In this document: piece by piece, positions 8,513 to 16,915 of the stretch
Numbering within the stretch: position 1 is the first letter of the stretch
How the letters are laid out: the number at the start of each line of letters is the position of its first letter
Source: Paenibacillus sophorae
GTDB taxonomy: Bacteria > Bacillota > Bacilli > Paenibacillales > Paenibacillaceae
Direction of reading: 5' to 3'
DNA length: 64,000 nucleotides
NCBI RefSeq assembly: GCF_018966525.1
Contig: NZ_CP076607.1
Coordinates: 4,216,001 to 4,280,000 of the forward strand
Translations under genes and position numbers: made by a program
Notes under the pieces: model-generated
The model's database searches: none
Told to the model about the DNA's origin: nothing
Seen by the model: the letters and a program-made list of their open reading frames with translations, nothing else

Positions 8513-9892
8513 TCAGGTTCTTTGCAGGGGCTCGGAACCGATATGATGTGGCAAACCCGTACGGTCCGCGAACCCTGCCAGACTTTCCAATGCGCGATGC
8601 GCAAGAAGTTCATTCTTCTCCTTTTTGTTTCGGATTCTCCGTTCAGGCTTCGGCAGAAGGCCAAAATTGGCGTTCATCGGCTGAAAATGCTTTGAATCGG
8701 CAGTTGTAATATATGTCGGCATACTCCCAAGAACGGTATCCTCCGGGAATACAAGCGGCTCCTCACCAAGAGCAAATCTAGCGGCATTAATTCCGGCTAT
8801 CATACCCGAGGCCGCAGATTCAACATAGCCTTCCACACCTGTCATCTGGCCAGCAAAAAACAGCCGTTCCCTTCCTTTCATCTGATAGGTCGGATGCAGC
8901 AGCTTCGGCGAATTGATGAAAGTATTGCGGTGCATAACACCATAACGGACATATTCCGCATTTTCAAGACCCGGGATCAACGAAAAGACCCGCTTCTGCT
9001 CGCCCCATTTCAGATGGGTTTGAAATCCTACGAGGTTATAGAGCGTTCCGGCAGCATTGTCCTGTCGCAGCTGAACGACGGCAAAAGACAGCTTGCCTGT
9101 ATGGGGATTGACGAGTCCCACCGGCTTCATTGGCCCGAACAGCGCCGTCTGCTTGCCGCGTTTCATCATAATCTCGATCGGCATGCAGCCCTCGAAGTAA
9201 ATTTCCTTCTCAAAATCCTTGAGTGCCGCCGTTTCCGCAGAAATAAGCGCGTCGTAAAATACGTCGAATTCCTCTTCCGTCATCGGACAGTTGAGATAGG
9301 CAGCTTCACCTTTATCGTAACGGGAAGCCAAATATACCTTGCTCATATCGATCGAATCCTTCTCGACGATCGGAGCCGCCGCATCGTAAAAGTAAAAATA
9401 CTCCTCACCCAGCAGCGCCTTGATCTCGGAAGATAATGCCGGGGATGTCAACGGTCCGGACGCGATCACAACAATCCCTTCCTCCGGTATATGCGTCAAT
9501 TCCTCATTTATAACCTCGACAAGCGGATGCTCGTGCAGCGCCGCTGTAATTTCGCCAGAAAATCCGTCGCGGTCAACGGCTAGTGCGCCTCCCGCCGGTA
9601 CGGCATGCTTGTCGGCGGAGCCCAGCACCAGGGAGCCAAGCCGCCGCATCTCCTCTTTCAGTACGCCAACCGCGTTGCCAAGTCCACTGGCTCGCAGCGA
9701 GTTGCTGCATACGAGCTCGGCGAATTTATCCGTATGGTGGGCCGGCGTCTTTACGACGGGCCGCATTTCATATAATTTAACAGGCACTCCCCGCGATGCG
9801 ATCTGCCAGGCCGCTTCACTTCCGGCAAGGCCCGCGCCGATAACCGTAACCGGAGCGGGGCTGCCTGCTGTTTGCTTAGCTGTATCCGTCAA
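8513..9892 (-). CDS. trmFO: tRNA (uracil-54-C5)-methyltransferase TrmFO, FADH2/folate-dependent
   Basis: 459 residues, starting at TTG (TDTAKQTAGSPAPVTVIG) behind GGAGG. FAD/NAD-binding GxGLAGSEAAW at about 19-29, then SNSLRASGLGNAVGVLKEEMRRLGS and the CPMTEEEFDVFYDAL block typical of TrmFO (formerly Gid). It methylates U54 in the T-loop of tRNA using methylenetetrahydrofolate. Lies directly downstream of topA, as in Bacillales. Confidence 0.95.
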   Translation of the reverse strand: MTDTAKQTAGSPAPVTVIGAGLAGSEAAWQIASRGVPVKLYEMRPVVKTPAHHTDKFAELVCSNSLRASGLGNAVGVLKEEMRRLGSLVLGSADKHAVPAGGALAVDRDGFSGEITAALHEHPLVEVINEELTHIPEEGIVVIASGPLTSPALSSEIKALLGEEYFYFYDAAAPIVEKDSIDMSKVYLASRYDKGEAAYLNCPMTEEEFDVFYDALISAETAALKDFEKEIYFEGCMPIEIMMKRGKQTALFGPMKPVGLVNPHTGKLSFAVVQLRQDNAAGTLYNLVGFQTHLKWGEQKRVFSLIPGLENAEYVRYGVMHRNTFINSPKLLHPTYQMKGRERLFFAGQMTGVEGYVESAASGMIAGINAARFALGEEPLVFPEDTVLGSMPTYITTADSKHFQPMNANFGLLPKPERRIRNKKEKNELLAHRALESLAGFADRTGLPHHIGSEPLQRT

Positions 9893-9946
9893 CTTTTACA
9901 CAACCTCCATAAGTCTTTCTTGCTGAATTAATAAATGTAGAGCTAT

Positions 9947-12046
9947 TTATTCCGCCGTTTCCTCGTCGCTGTCCTCTATAGCCTCGGTATGGTCGCATGA
10001 CGTACACTGTAGACGGGCTCCTTGTTTATTCCGTTTCTCGACCATCCACGAGCCGCACTCCGGGCACGGTTTGGAAGACGGTTTATCCCAGGAGACAAAG
10101 TCGCACTCGGGATACCGGTCGCAGCCGTAGAAGACGCGTCCCTTCTTGCTACGGCGTTCAACAACTTTTCCTTCGTGGCATTTCGGGCAGCCTACCCCGA
10201 TATCCTTGATAATAGGTTTTGTATTCCTGCAGTCGGGGAAGCCCGAACAGGCTAAAAATTTGCCAAAACGACCCAACTTGTAAACGAGCGGCTTGCCGCA
10301 TTTCTCACAAATTTCGTCGGAAACCTCATCCACGATCTCGATCTCTTTCATTTCCTCTTCGGCCACTTCAAGACGCTTCTCGAAGGAATTGTAAAATTCG
10401 GCAAGCACCTTTACCCAGTCTTCCGCGCCTTCTTCCACATGGTCAAGATCGCCTTCCATATGCGCCGTAAATTCTACATCAAGGATTTCCGGGAAGAACT
10501 GCTCCATTTGTTCGATAACCAGTTCCCCTAGCTCGGTGGGCATGAATTTTTTCTCTTCAATGGCGACATAGCCGCGCTTCTGAATCGTCTCCAGCGTCGG
10601 AGCATAGGTGCTTGGGCGTCCGATTCCCAGTTCCTCCAGCGTCTTAACGAGACGCGCTTCCGTATAACGGGGGGGCGGCTGAGTAAAATGCTGTTTCGGC
10701 TCGATTACCTGCGAAATCAGCTTATCTCCGGCCTCCAGCTGAGGCAGGTACTTTTCCTCTTCCGTTGTGCCGTCATCGTTACCTTCTACATACACCTTCA
10801 TAAAGCCTGGAAAAGACACCTTCGAACCGACGGCACGGAACACAACTTCGCCGGCCGTAATATCGACAGACAGCGTATCAAGCCGGGCCGAAGCCATTTG
10901 ACTGGATACAAAGCGTTCCCATATCAGCTTGTAAAGCCGGAACTGGTCGCGGCTGGTAAATTCTTTCACAGCGTCCGGTTCACGCAGCGCCGAGGTTGGG
11001 CGGATCGCTTCATGCGCGTCCTGTGCTCCGGCAGCCTTTTTAGAGTATTGACGCGGCGTTTCCGGCAGAAAATCCTCCCCGTATTTGCCGGAGATCAGCT
11101 CTTTTGCTTCTTCCTGCGCAGTCGCTGAAATCCGCGTGGAGTCTGTACGCATGTACGTGATAAGACCAACGGTTCCTTCTTTTCCGAGCTCTACACCTTC
11201 ATACAGCTGCTGGGCGACCGACATCGTCTTCGCAGCCCGGAATCCGAGCTTGCGAGCCGCCTCCTGCTGGAGGGAACTGGTTGTGAATGGAGCTGACGGA
11301 TGACGCTGTCTTTCCTTTTCCTTCACTTCGCTGACGATGAAATCAGCGCCTTCAATCGCCTTCATTACTTCCTGTACGTCGCTCTCGCGCCCCAGTTCCT
11401 TTTTCTCGCCATTTATTTTGTAGAATCTGGCGTCGAATACGGAATCACGGATACCAAGTTTGGCGGTAATCGTCCAGTATTCCTCCGGCACGAATGCCGA
11501 GATCTCATTCTCCCGGTCCATAATGATTTTAACGGCTACCGACTGCACACGTCCGGCGGACAGCCCCTTTTTGACTTTCTTCCATAATAAAGGGCTGATT
11601 TTATAACCAACGAGCCGGTCAAGAATGCGCCGCGCCTGCTGGGCGTTGACCAGATCCATATTAATTTTACGCGGGGTCTTGAAAGCATCCTTCACAGCCT
11701 GCTTCGTAATTTCGTTGAACACGACGCGACAGTCCTGCGTATTGTCCAGTTCAAGCGCATGCGCCAGATGCCAGGCAATCGCCTCTCCTTCGCGATCCGG
11801 GTCAGCTGCCAGATAGACTTTCTTTACTTTTTTGCTTGCGTCTTTCAGCTCTTTGAGCACCGAGCCTTTGCCGCGAATCGTAATATATTTGGGATTAAAG
11901 TCATTCTCGACTTCTACTCCAATCTGGCTTTTGGGCAAGTCGCGAACATGTCCCATTGATGCCTTTACGATATATTTGCTGCCCAAATATTTGCCGATGG
12001 TCTTCGCCTTTGCAGGCGACTCGACAATGACCAAAGAATCAGCCAC
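9947..12046 (-). CDS. topA: DNA topoisomerase I
   Basis: 699 residues from a GTG start (ADSLVIVESPAKAKTIGKYLG). Type IA topoisomerase that relaxes negative supercoils. TOPRIM domain with the SPAKAKT glutamate region and DPDREGEAIAWHL, the active-site tyrosine in GLITYMRTDSTRIS, and three C-terminal zinc ribbons (CEKCGKPL, CPKCHEGK, CPECGSWM). Complete. Confidence 0.97.
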   Translation of the reverse strand: MADSLVIVESPAKAKTIGKYLGSKYIVKASMGHVRDLPKSQIGVEVENDFNPKYITIRGKGSVLKELKDASKKVKKVYLAADPDREGEAIAWHLAHALELDNTQDCRVVFNEITKQAVKDAFKTPRKINMDLVNAQQARRILDRLVGYKISPLLWKKVKKGLSAGRVQSVAVKIIMDRENEISAFVPEEYWTITAKLGIRDSVFDARFYKINGEKKELGRESDVQEVMKAIEGADFIVSEVKEKERQRHPSAPFTTSSLQQEAARKLGFRAAKTMSVAQQLYEGVELGKEGTVGLITYMRTDSTRISATAQEEAKELISGKYGEDFLPETPRQYSKKAAGAQDAHEAIRPTSALREPDAVKEFTSRDQFRLYKLIWERFVSSQMASARLDTLSVDITAGEVVFRAVGSKVSFPGFMKVYVEGNDDGTTEEEKYLPQLEAGDKLISQVIEPKQHFTQPPPRYTEARLVKTLEELGIGRPSTYAPTLETIQKRGYVAIEEKKFMPTELGELVIEQMEQFFPEILDVEFTAHMEGDLDHVEEGAEDWVKVLAEFYNSFEKRLEVAEEEMKEIEIVDEVSDEICEKCGKPLVYKLGRFGKFLACSGFPDCRNTKPIIKDIGVGCPKCHEGKVVERRSKKGRVFYGCDRYPECDFVSWDKPSSKPCPECGSWMVEKRNKQGARLQCTSCDHTEAIEDSDEETAE

Positions 12047-12143
12047 ACAATCGTCCTCCTAAAAGTTTGGTCTGCATAGACTTCATTGAATTTCTTCGCA
12101 AAACTCGATTCGGAAGAATACGCTAAACCCTCAAACTTCTCTA

Positions 12144-13262
12144 TTATATAACCTTATATACTGCGCCTGGTAAGGATGTTACCGCTTTTTTTATGATTAA
12201 AGATAACAGAACGGAATGCAAATGTCCAAAATCCAGACCGCTTTTCTCCAACAGCTCATCCAGAGAACAAGGTCCCTGATGCAGTATATCGTATAGGCGG
12301 GACTCGTCACTTGTCAAATTCTTTTCACTGCATAGCATCCCAATTCCGTCGTTCCCGGCCACCCGATCCGGTGAAAGATCCGCGGGCTCAGGCAGCAGAA
12401 AGGCGTATTCCGTTATGATGTCGGCTGCACCTGACACAAGTGCCGCTCCCTGCTTGATCAGTTCGAGCGCTCCCCTGCTTTTGGGGGAAGTAATGGGTCC
12501 GGGAACGGCAAATACATCCCTTCCCGCTTCAAGTGCGGCATCCGCTGTGATCAGAGAACCGCTGCGGCTGTCGGCTTCAACGACGACGGTTCCTAGAGTA
12601 AGCCCGGCGATAATCCGGTTGCGCTGGGGAAACAAGCCGGGATGGCTTTTGGTGCCGATCGGATATTCGGTGACCACCAGGCCTTCGCGAGATATCCGCT
12701 CCAGCAGTTCGCGATTCTCCGAAGGGTATATTTTTTCCATCCCGGTAGCCATGACAGCCACGGTTCCTCCTCGCTGCCCCAGCGCTGCTTCATGACAGAT
12801 ACTGTCGATACCGCGAGCCAACCCGCTGACAACGGCAAGGCCGCTTGCAGCCAACTCCTCGGCGAGAACGGCTCCAACCTTGCGGCCGTAAGCCGTTGGA
12901 ACGCGCGTCCCGACCAGCGCAATGCCGGGTCCATGCAGCAGTTCAGCCCGTCCCCGATAGTATAATACCCAAGGAGGTTGGGATATTTCCTTTAGCAGCT
13001 GAGGATATTGATCATCGAATATGGTAACCATCGATACATGGGCCGATTCCATGAGCAAACGGCGCTGTTTTACCCAATCCGGGGTCAGAATTTTCGACAG
13101 CTTTGCCGACATTCCCGGCGTTATGCCGATTCTCTCCCAATCCTCCACCGTACAGTCAAACGCCTGTTCCGACAAAAATCCCGCTTTGCGAATTTTGTCG
13201 ATGCTCCTCCAGCCGATGCCTTCCACTTCATGCAAACCGAATAATATATCCCGATTGTTCAT
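12144..13262 (-). CDS. dprA: DNA processing protein DprA
   Basis: 372 residues from the ATG at 13262 behind GAGGGAGAG (an upstream in-frame start lacks a ribosome site). Loads RecA on incoming single-stranded DNA during transformation. The Rossmann-like fold core VGTRVPTAYGRKVG, SGLARGIDSICHEAAL, FPQRNRIIAGLT and VVVEADSRSGSLITA is intact, followed by a C-terminal winged-helix domain. Competence-type genes therefore persist here even though yifB/comM is interrupted. Confidence 0.95.
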   Translation of the reverse strand: MNNRDILFGLHEVEGIGWRSIDKIRKAGFLSEQAFDCTVEDWERIGITPGMSAKLSKILTPDWVKQRRLLMESAHVSMVTIFDDQYPQLLKEISQPPWVLYYRGRAELLHGPGIALVGTRVPTAYGRKVGAVLAEELAASGLAVVSGLARGIDSICHEAALGQRGGTVAVMATGMEKIYPSENRELLERISREGLVVTEYPIGTKSHPGLFPQRNRIIAGLTLGTVVVEADSRSGSLITADAALEAGRDVFAVPGPITSPKSRGALELIKQGAALVSGAADIITEYAFLLPEPADLSPDRVAGNDGIGMLCSEKNLTSDESRLYDILHQGPCSLDELLEKSGLDFGHLHSVLLSLIIKKAVTSLPGAVYKVI

Positions 13263-13334
13263 AAACAAACTCTCCCTCATTATAGAAGGCACACGCCCTC
13301 CCTATTTTGTGTCACTCACTGCGTAAACGCAAAA

Positions 13335-13375
13335 AAGCAACCTTCTATTCCCTTGAAGAGAATAAAAGGTTGCTT
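13335..13375 (-). terminator. Terminator after sucCD
   Basis: Ten-base inverted repeat AAGCAACCTT / AAGGTTGCTT with a 21-base loop, followed on the minus strand by TTTTTT. Ends the sucC-sucD transcript before dprA. Confidence 0.8.
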
Positions 13376-13471
13376 ACCTTTGTTATTATTATACACAATT
13401 GGACGGTTAGCGGAAGTACCGTTTTGACAGGGAACAGTGACCCGAAAACATTCCGCCGATTCACAAAGAAC

Positions 13472-14401
13472 TTAATGCGTCGTGCAAGCGTTTAGAATTC
13501 CCCTGTCTTCGAGCACGCTAACCAGAGTAGAACCCATTTCGGCTGGTGTCGGAGCAACTCTGATGCCGCAGGCTTCAAGAACCGCGATTTTCTCGCTCGC
13601 TGTACCCTTACCGCCCGAAATAATCGCGCCAGCATGACCCATACGCTTGCCCGGTGGGGCTGTCTTCCCCCCGATGAAGCCGACTACCGGCTTGGTCATA
13701 TGATCACGAATCCATACAGCGGCTTCCTCCTCGGCCGTTCCGCCGATTTCTCCGATCATGATGACGGCCTTCGTGCTGGGGTCATCATTAAACCTTCTTA
13801 GAATATCGATAAATTCAGACCCCTTGACCGGATCACCTCCGATGCCAACCGCCGACGACTGCCCAATGCCTCGGGTTGTCAACTGATGAACCGCTTCATA
13901 GGTCAGCGTTCCGCTGCGGGAAACGACGCCGACATATCCCGGCATGTGGATATAGCCCGGCATAATGCCGATTTTGCATTCCCCAGGCGTAATAATTCCC
14001 GGACAGTTCGGACCGATCAGCACGGTTGAGCGGCCTTCCAGGTAACGCTTCACCTTGACCATATCAAGCACGGGAATTCCCTCGGTAATGCAGATTACAA
14101 GATCGAGTTCGGCATCCACCGCCTCCATAATCGAGTCGGCCGCATAAGCCGGAGGCACATAAATAACGCTGACGGTTGCGCCTGTCGCCTTCTTGGCCTC
14201 GATTACCGTATTGAATATAGGCAGACTTACCGTTTTGCCGTCATTCAGTGTTATTTCAAATAACGTGCCTCCTTTTCCCGGGGTAACGCCGCCCACCATC
14301 TTCGTGCCGTACTCTAGCGCACCTTTCGTATGGAACAAGCCCGTCGAGCCGGTAACCCCCTGCGTGATGACTTTCGTATTTTTATCGACAAGAATGCTCA
14401 T
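13472..14401 (-). CDS. sucD: Succinyl-CoA synthetase, alpha subunit
   Basis: 309 residues. CoA-binding subunit that, with SucC, interconverts succinyl-CoA and succinate with nucleotide triphosphate formation in the TCA cycle. The N-terminal CoA-binding fold begins ITQGVTGSTGLFHTKGALEYGTKMVGG. The phosphohistidine loop GKRMGHAGAI has the active His at about 256. Follows sucC by 57 bases in one operon. Confidence 0.96.
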   Translation of the reverse strand: MSILVDKNTKVITQGVTGSTGLFHTKGALEYGTKMVGGVTPGKGGTLFEITLNDGKTVSLPIFNTVIEAKKATGATVSVIYVPPAYAADSIMEAVDAELDLVICITEGIPVLDMVKVKRYLEGRSTVLIGPNCPGIITPGECKIGIMPGYIHMPGYVGVVSRSGTLTYEAVHQLTTRGIGQSSAVGIGGDPVKGSEFIDILRRFNDDPSTKAVIMIGEIGGTAEEEAAVWIRDHMTKPVVGFIGGKTAPPGKRMGHAGAIISGGKGTASEKIAVLEACGIRVAPTPAEMGSTLVSVLEDRGILNACTTH

Positions 14402-14458
14402 CCATATTCACATCCTATTCCTTTTTGTAAAGTACAGGAAATCGCGGCAAATCTGTCG

Positions 14459-15619
14459 TTACTGCACCAGTGAGACAATTTTCTGTGCTCCGTCAGCCAT
14501 GGAATCCGCCGAAACGATATTCAGTCCCGAACCGGACAAAATCTGCTTGCCCAGCTCCACGTTAGTGCCTTCAAGACGGACAACGAGCGGTTTGGTCAGC
14601 CCCAGCTGCCGGGCCGCCTCCACCACTCCGCTGGCAATCACATCGCAGCGCATAATCCCGCCGAATATATTGATAAAAATCCCTCTCACCTTAGAGTCGG
14701 ACAAAATAATCTTGAACGCCTCGGTTACTTTCTCCACTGTCGCGCCGCCGCCCACATCAAGAAAGTTGGCCGGTTCGCCTCCGTAATATTTGATAATGTC
14801 CATCGTTGCCATCGCCAGCCCTGCGCCGTTGACCATACAGCCAATATTGCCGTCAAGCGCGATGTAGCTGAGATCATACTTGGAGGCTTCGATTTCCTTC
14901 TCGTCTTCCTCGTCAAGATCTCGCAAATCCTGAATATCCTTATGGCGAAACAACGCATTGGAGTCAAAATTCAGCTTGGCGTCCAGCGCCAGAACGTTAC
15001 CGTCCTTCGTAATAACCAGCGGATTAATCTCGGCAATTGAGCAGTCTTTATCCACAAAAGCGGAATAGAGCGCTTGCATAAACTTGACCGCCTTGCTAAT
15101 GAGATCATTTGGGATGGAAATATTGTATGCCAGCCTGCGTGCCTGAAATACCTGCAGCCCCACCGCCGGATCAATGGTTTCTTTAAAAATCTTCTCCGGG
15201 CGCAGGGCCGCTACTTCTTCTATTTCAGTTCCGCCTTCTTCGGAACCCATCAGCACGACACGCCCCGTTCCCCGGTCGACGACAAGGCCGATGTAATACT
15301 CCTTGGCGATCTGGCAGCCCTCTTCGATGAGCAGCCGTTTTACTACTTTGCCTTCCGGACCCGTCTGGTGCGTCACCAGTGTCTTGCCGAGAATTTCTCC
15401 GGCATATGAGCGGACTTCATCCAAATTCTTTGCGATCTTAACGCCTCCGGCCTTTCCTCTGCCGCCCGCATGAATCTGCGCTTTTACAACGGCAACGGGG
15501 CTGTTCAGCTCCTGAGCCGCCACCACCGCTTCCTCCACGGAAAAAGCCACTTTCCCATTCGGTACGGTTACGCCGTAACTTTTAAGTACTTCTTTTCCCT
15601 GATACTCGTGGATATTCAT
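14459..15619 (-). CDS. sucC: Succinyl-CoA synthetase, beta subunit (ADP-forming type)
   Basis: 386 residues. N-terminal ATP-grasp domain (MNIHEYQGKEVLKSYGVTVPNG; QIHAGGRGKAGGVKIAKN) and the C-terminal ligase/CoA domain (NIFGGIMRCDVIASGVVEAA; VRLEGTNVELGKQIL). Good ribosome site GGAGGC before the ATG. First gene of the sucCD operon. Confidence 0.96.
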   Translation of the reverse strand: MNIHEYQGKEVLKSYGVTVPNGKVAFSVEEAVVAAQELNSPVAVVKAQIHAGGRGKAGGVKIAKNLDEVRSYAGEILGKTLVTHQTGPEGKVVKRLLIEEGCQIAKEYYIGLVVDRGTGRVVLMGSEEGGTEIEEVAALRPEKIFKETIDPAVGLQVFQARRLAYNISIPNDLISKAVKFMQALYSAFVDKDCSIAEINPLVITKDGNVLALDAKLNFDSNALFRHKDIQDLRDLDEEDEKEIEASKYDLSYIALDGNIGCMVNGAGLAMATMDIIKYYGGEPANFLDVGGGATVEKVTEAFKIILSDSKVRGIFINIFGGIMRCDVIASGVVEAARQLGLTKPLVVRLEGTNVELGKQILSGSGLNIVSADSMADGAQKIVSLVQ

Positions 15620-15835
15620 TCCGGAAGCCTCCTAAAGTGTAGCGGAACCCGCAGGCAGCCTGCAGCCTTTCCGCTTTCCGTATTGATTACCGCTTGATCG
15701 GGTATGGTCCGGTTCAGCATCCTGAATTCCCGTAAGCGGGCAAAAAGGTCCAACCTGGAAAACCGGCAGGCTGCCTTCTTCCTGCAAGTTGACAATAAGG
15801 TTGCAATGCCAAATTTGGAAACCCAGAATATTGTA
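15620..15835 (-). promoter_or_regulatory. Long structured leader of sucCD
   Basis: About 210 bases between a TACAAT -10-like hexamer (15830-15835, minus strand) and the sucC start. It contains a 10-bp long-range inverted repeat (15654-15663 with 15766-15775, GGCAGCCTGC/GCAGGCTGCC) and several local GC-rich pairs. No T-box GGTGG core and no open frame were seen. Whether it is regulatory is unknown. Confidence 0.4.
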
Positions 15836-15842
15836 TCATGTT

Positions 15843-15857
15843 TTTAAAACGCTTACC
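15843..15857 (-). promoter_or_regulatory. Possible CcpA cre-like site upstream of sucC
   Basis: GGTAAGCGTTTTAA on the minus strand resembles the catabolite-responsive element (TGWAANCGNTNWCA) apart from its first bases. It lies just upstream of the candidate -10 of sucCD. TCA-cycle genes are commonly CcpA-controlled in Bacillales, which fits, but the match is imperfect. Confidence 0.3.
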
Positions 15858-15948
15858 TCATAAATCTTTCATGGTTTATACATACATTTTCGCATGGTTT
15901 CATACCGAAATGCGAACGATTTCATTGACAAAATGCTTGTTCATCCGT

Positions 15949-16410
15949 TCAACAGCGGGAATTTGCTTGATGTACCCTGTTCAATAAACTGCGGAACTGC
16001 AGAAGAAGATCTCCGAATTCCTCTTTGGACATCTTCATCCCTTCCACCATTACGCCCGGTATTTCCTTAGCTCTATCCTGAAGCGCCCAGCCTTCGTCGG
16101 TTGGAGAAATCAGCACTTTGCGCTCATCCTCCTGCGAACGCTCGCGTATAATCAGACCGGCTGCTTGCAGACGCTTCAGCAGCGGGGTCAGCGTACCGGA
16201 ATCAAGGTACAAGGCGGCGCCAATCTCCTTGACGGCACATTGCCCTTTCTCCCAAAGAACAAGCATGACAATATATTGGGAATACGTAAGGCCGAGCTTA
16301 TCGAGAAAAGGCTGATACAGCTTCGTAATCTCGCGCGAGCAGGCATAGATTGTGAAACAAAGCTGATTATCGAGCAGCAGCTCTTGAATGGTCGTTGATT
16401 TTTGTGTCAT
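15949..16410 (-). CDS. ohrR: MarR-family organic peroxide regulator, OhrR type
   Basis: 153 residues. Strong match to the OhrR pattern: NQLCFTIYACSREITKLYQPFLDKLGLTYSQY with the redox-sensing cysteine (Cys18), a second Cys24, and the winged-helix DNA-binding region LYLDSGTLTPLLKRLQAAGLIIRERSQEDERKV. A third cysteine near the C-terminus (NSRC) makes a two-cysteine mechanism possible. It normally represses ohrA; no ohr gene is in this window, so its partner is elsewhere or lost. Confidence 0.8.
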   Translation of the reverse strand: MTQKSTTIQELLLDNQLCFTIYACSREITKLYQPFLDKLGLTYSQYIVMLVLWEKGQCAVKEIGAALYLDSGTLTPLLKRLQAAGLIIRERSQEDERKVLISPTDEGWALQDRAKEIPGVMVEGMKMSKEEFGDLLLQFRSLLNRVHQANSRC

Positions 16411-16713
16411 AGGTTCTATTCACCTGCTTTCTTTCCTCAATTTTATCATAATTTGCAGTTTGAATGTTAATTGTAAAAAATCATTTGACTTTAATTTTAT
16501 TAGTGTTAAATTATTTTGCATAAAATGTTAATTCATCGGACATGCAGTTGGTTGGCTGCTCAGGAAAAGTTTCGATTGGCAATGGCTATTGATTTGCACC
16601 TGGATTGATTTATATAATGGATGCATATCAATATTTTCGGAAAATGGGGAAGCACCTCTTTACTGAAGTCTTGCGCACATGATGTGCCAACTTTTGGAGA
16701 GAGGTGTTTTGTT
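16411..16713. promoter_or_regulatory. Divergent intergenic region between ohrR and yifB remnant
   Basis: About 300 bases, AT-rich on the ohrR side (possible OhrR self-operator around TACAATTAACATTC and a TATGATAAAAT -10-like stretch) and more GC-balanced near yifB, ending in the ribosome site GGAGAGAGG before the yifB ATG. No gene found. Confidence 0.4.
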
Positions 16714-16812
16714 ATGTATGGAAAAATGCACAGTGCGTGCCTGTACGGAATTGAGGGCGTAATGATCGGCGTTGAAGTGGACCTCGCAAACGGCTTGCCG
16801 CAGACTAACGTC
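16714..16812 (+). pseudogene. yifB: yifB/comM (Mg-chelatase-like ATPase) N-terminal remnant, split by prophage
   Basis: Thirty-three codons reading MYGKMHSACLYGIEGVMI through DLANGLPQTNV, the conserved start of YifB/ComM proteins (MYGK-HSACLYGIEGVMIEVE-DISNGLPQ-NIVGLPD). Homology stops abruptly where VGLPD should begin and is replaced by AT-rich phage sequence; the frame then ends after about 40 unrelated codons near 16,935. It has a good ribosome site. ComM is a branch-migration helicase in transformation of Gram-negatives; its role in Firmicutes is less clear. The 3' part should lie beyond the prophage. Confidence 0.88.
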
Positions 16813-16830
16813 TGGGGATACATTGTCCGG
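16800..16830. other. Prophage attachment junction (attL) inside yifB
   Basis: Junction inferred from the loss of YifB homology after codon 33 and the simultaneous drop in GC content. The crossover core is probably within AACGTCTGGGG (16,808-16,818). Large serine integrases use a short core, so the exact dinucleotide cannot be fixed without the right end or an empty site. Confidence 0.65.
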
Positions 16831-16841
16831 AAAATAGATAT

Positions 16842-16893
16842 AATAAAACCATCCAAAGACCAATATTTCTATCAGTTTTTGGATGGTTTTATT
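16842..16893. terminator. Strong bidirectional hairpin between attL and integrase
   Basis: Inverted repeat AATAAAACCATCCAAA / TTTGGATGGTTTTATT (16 bp, loop about 20) followed by T-rich sequence in both directions. It would end both the integrase transcript (minus) and read-through from the yifB remnant (plus). Confidence 0.8.
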
Positions 16894-16915
16894 ATAATTT
16901 CAAAAGTATTTATTG

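Noticed and set aside
16560..16863. Minus-strand frames over the yifB remnant
   Set aside because: Antisense to the recognisable YifB codons and lacking ribosome sites.
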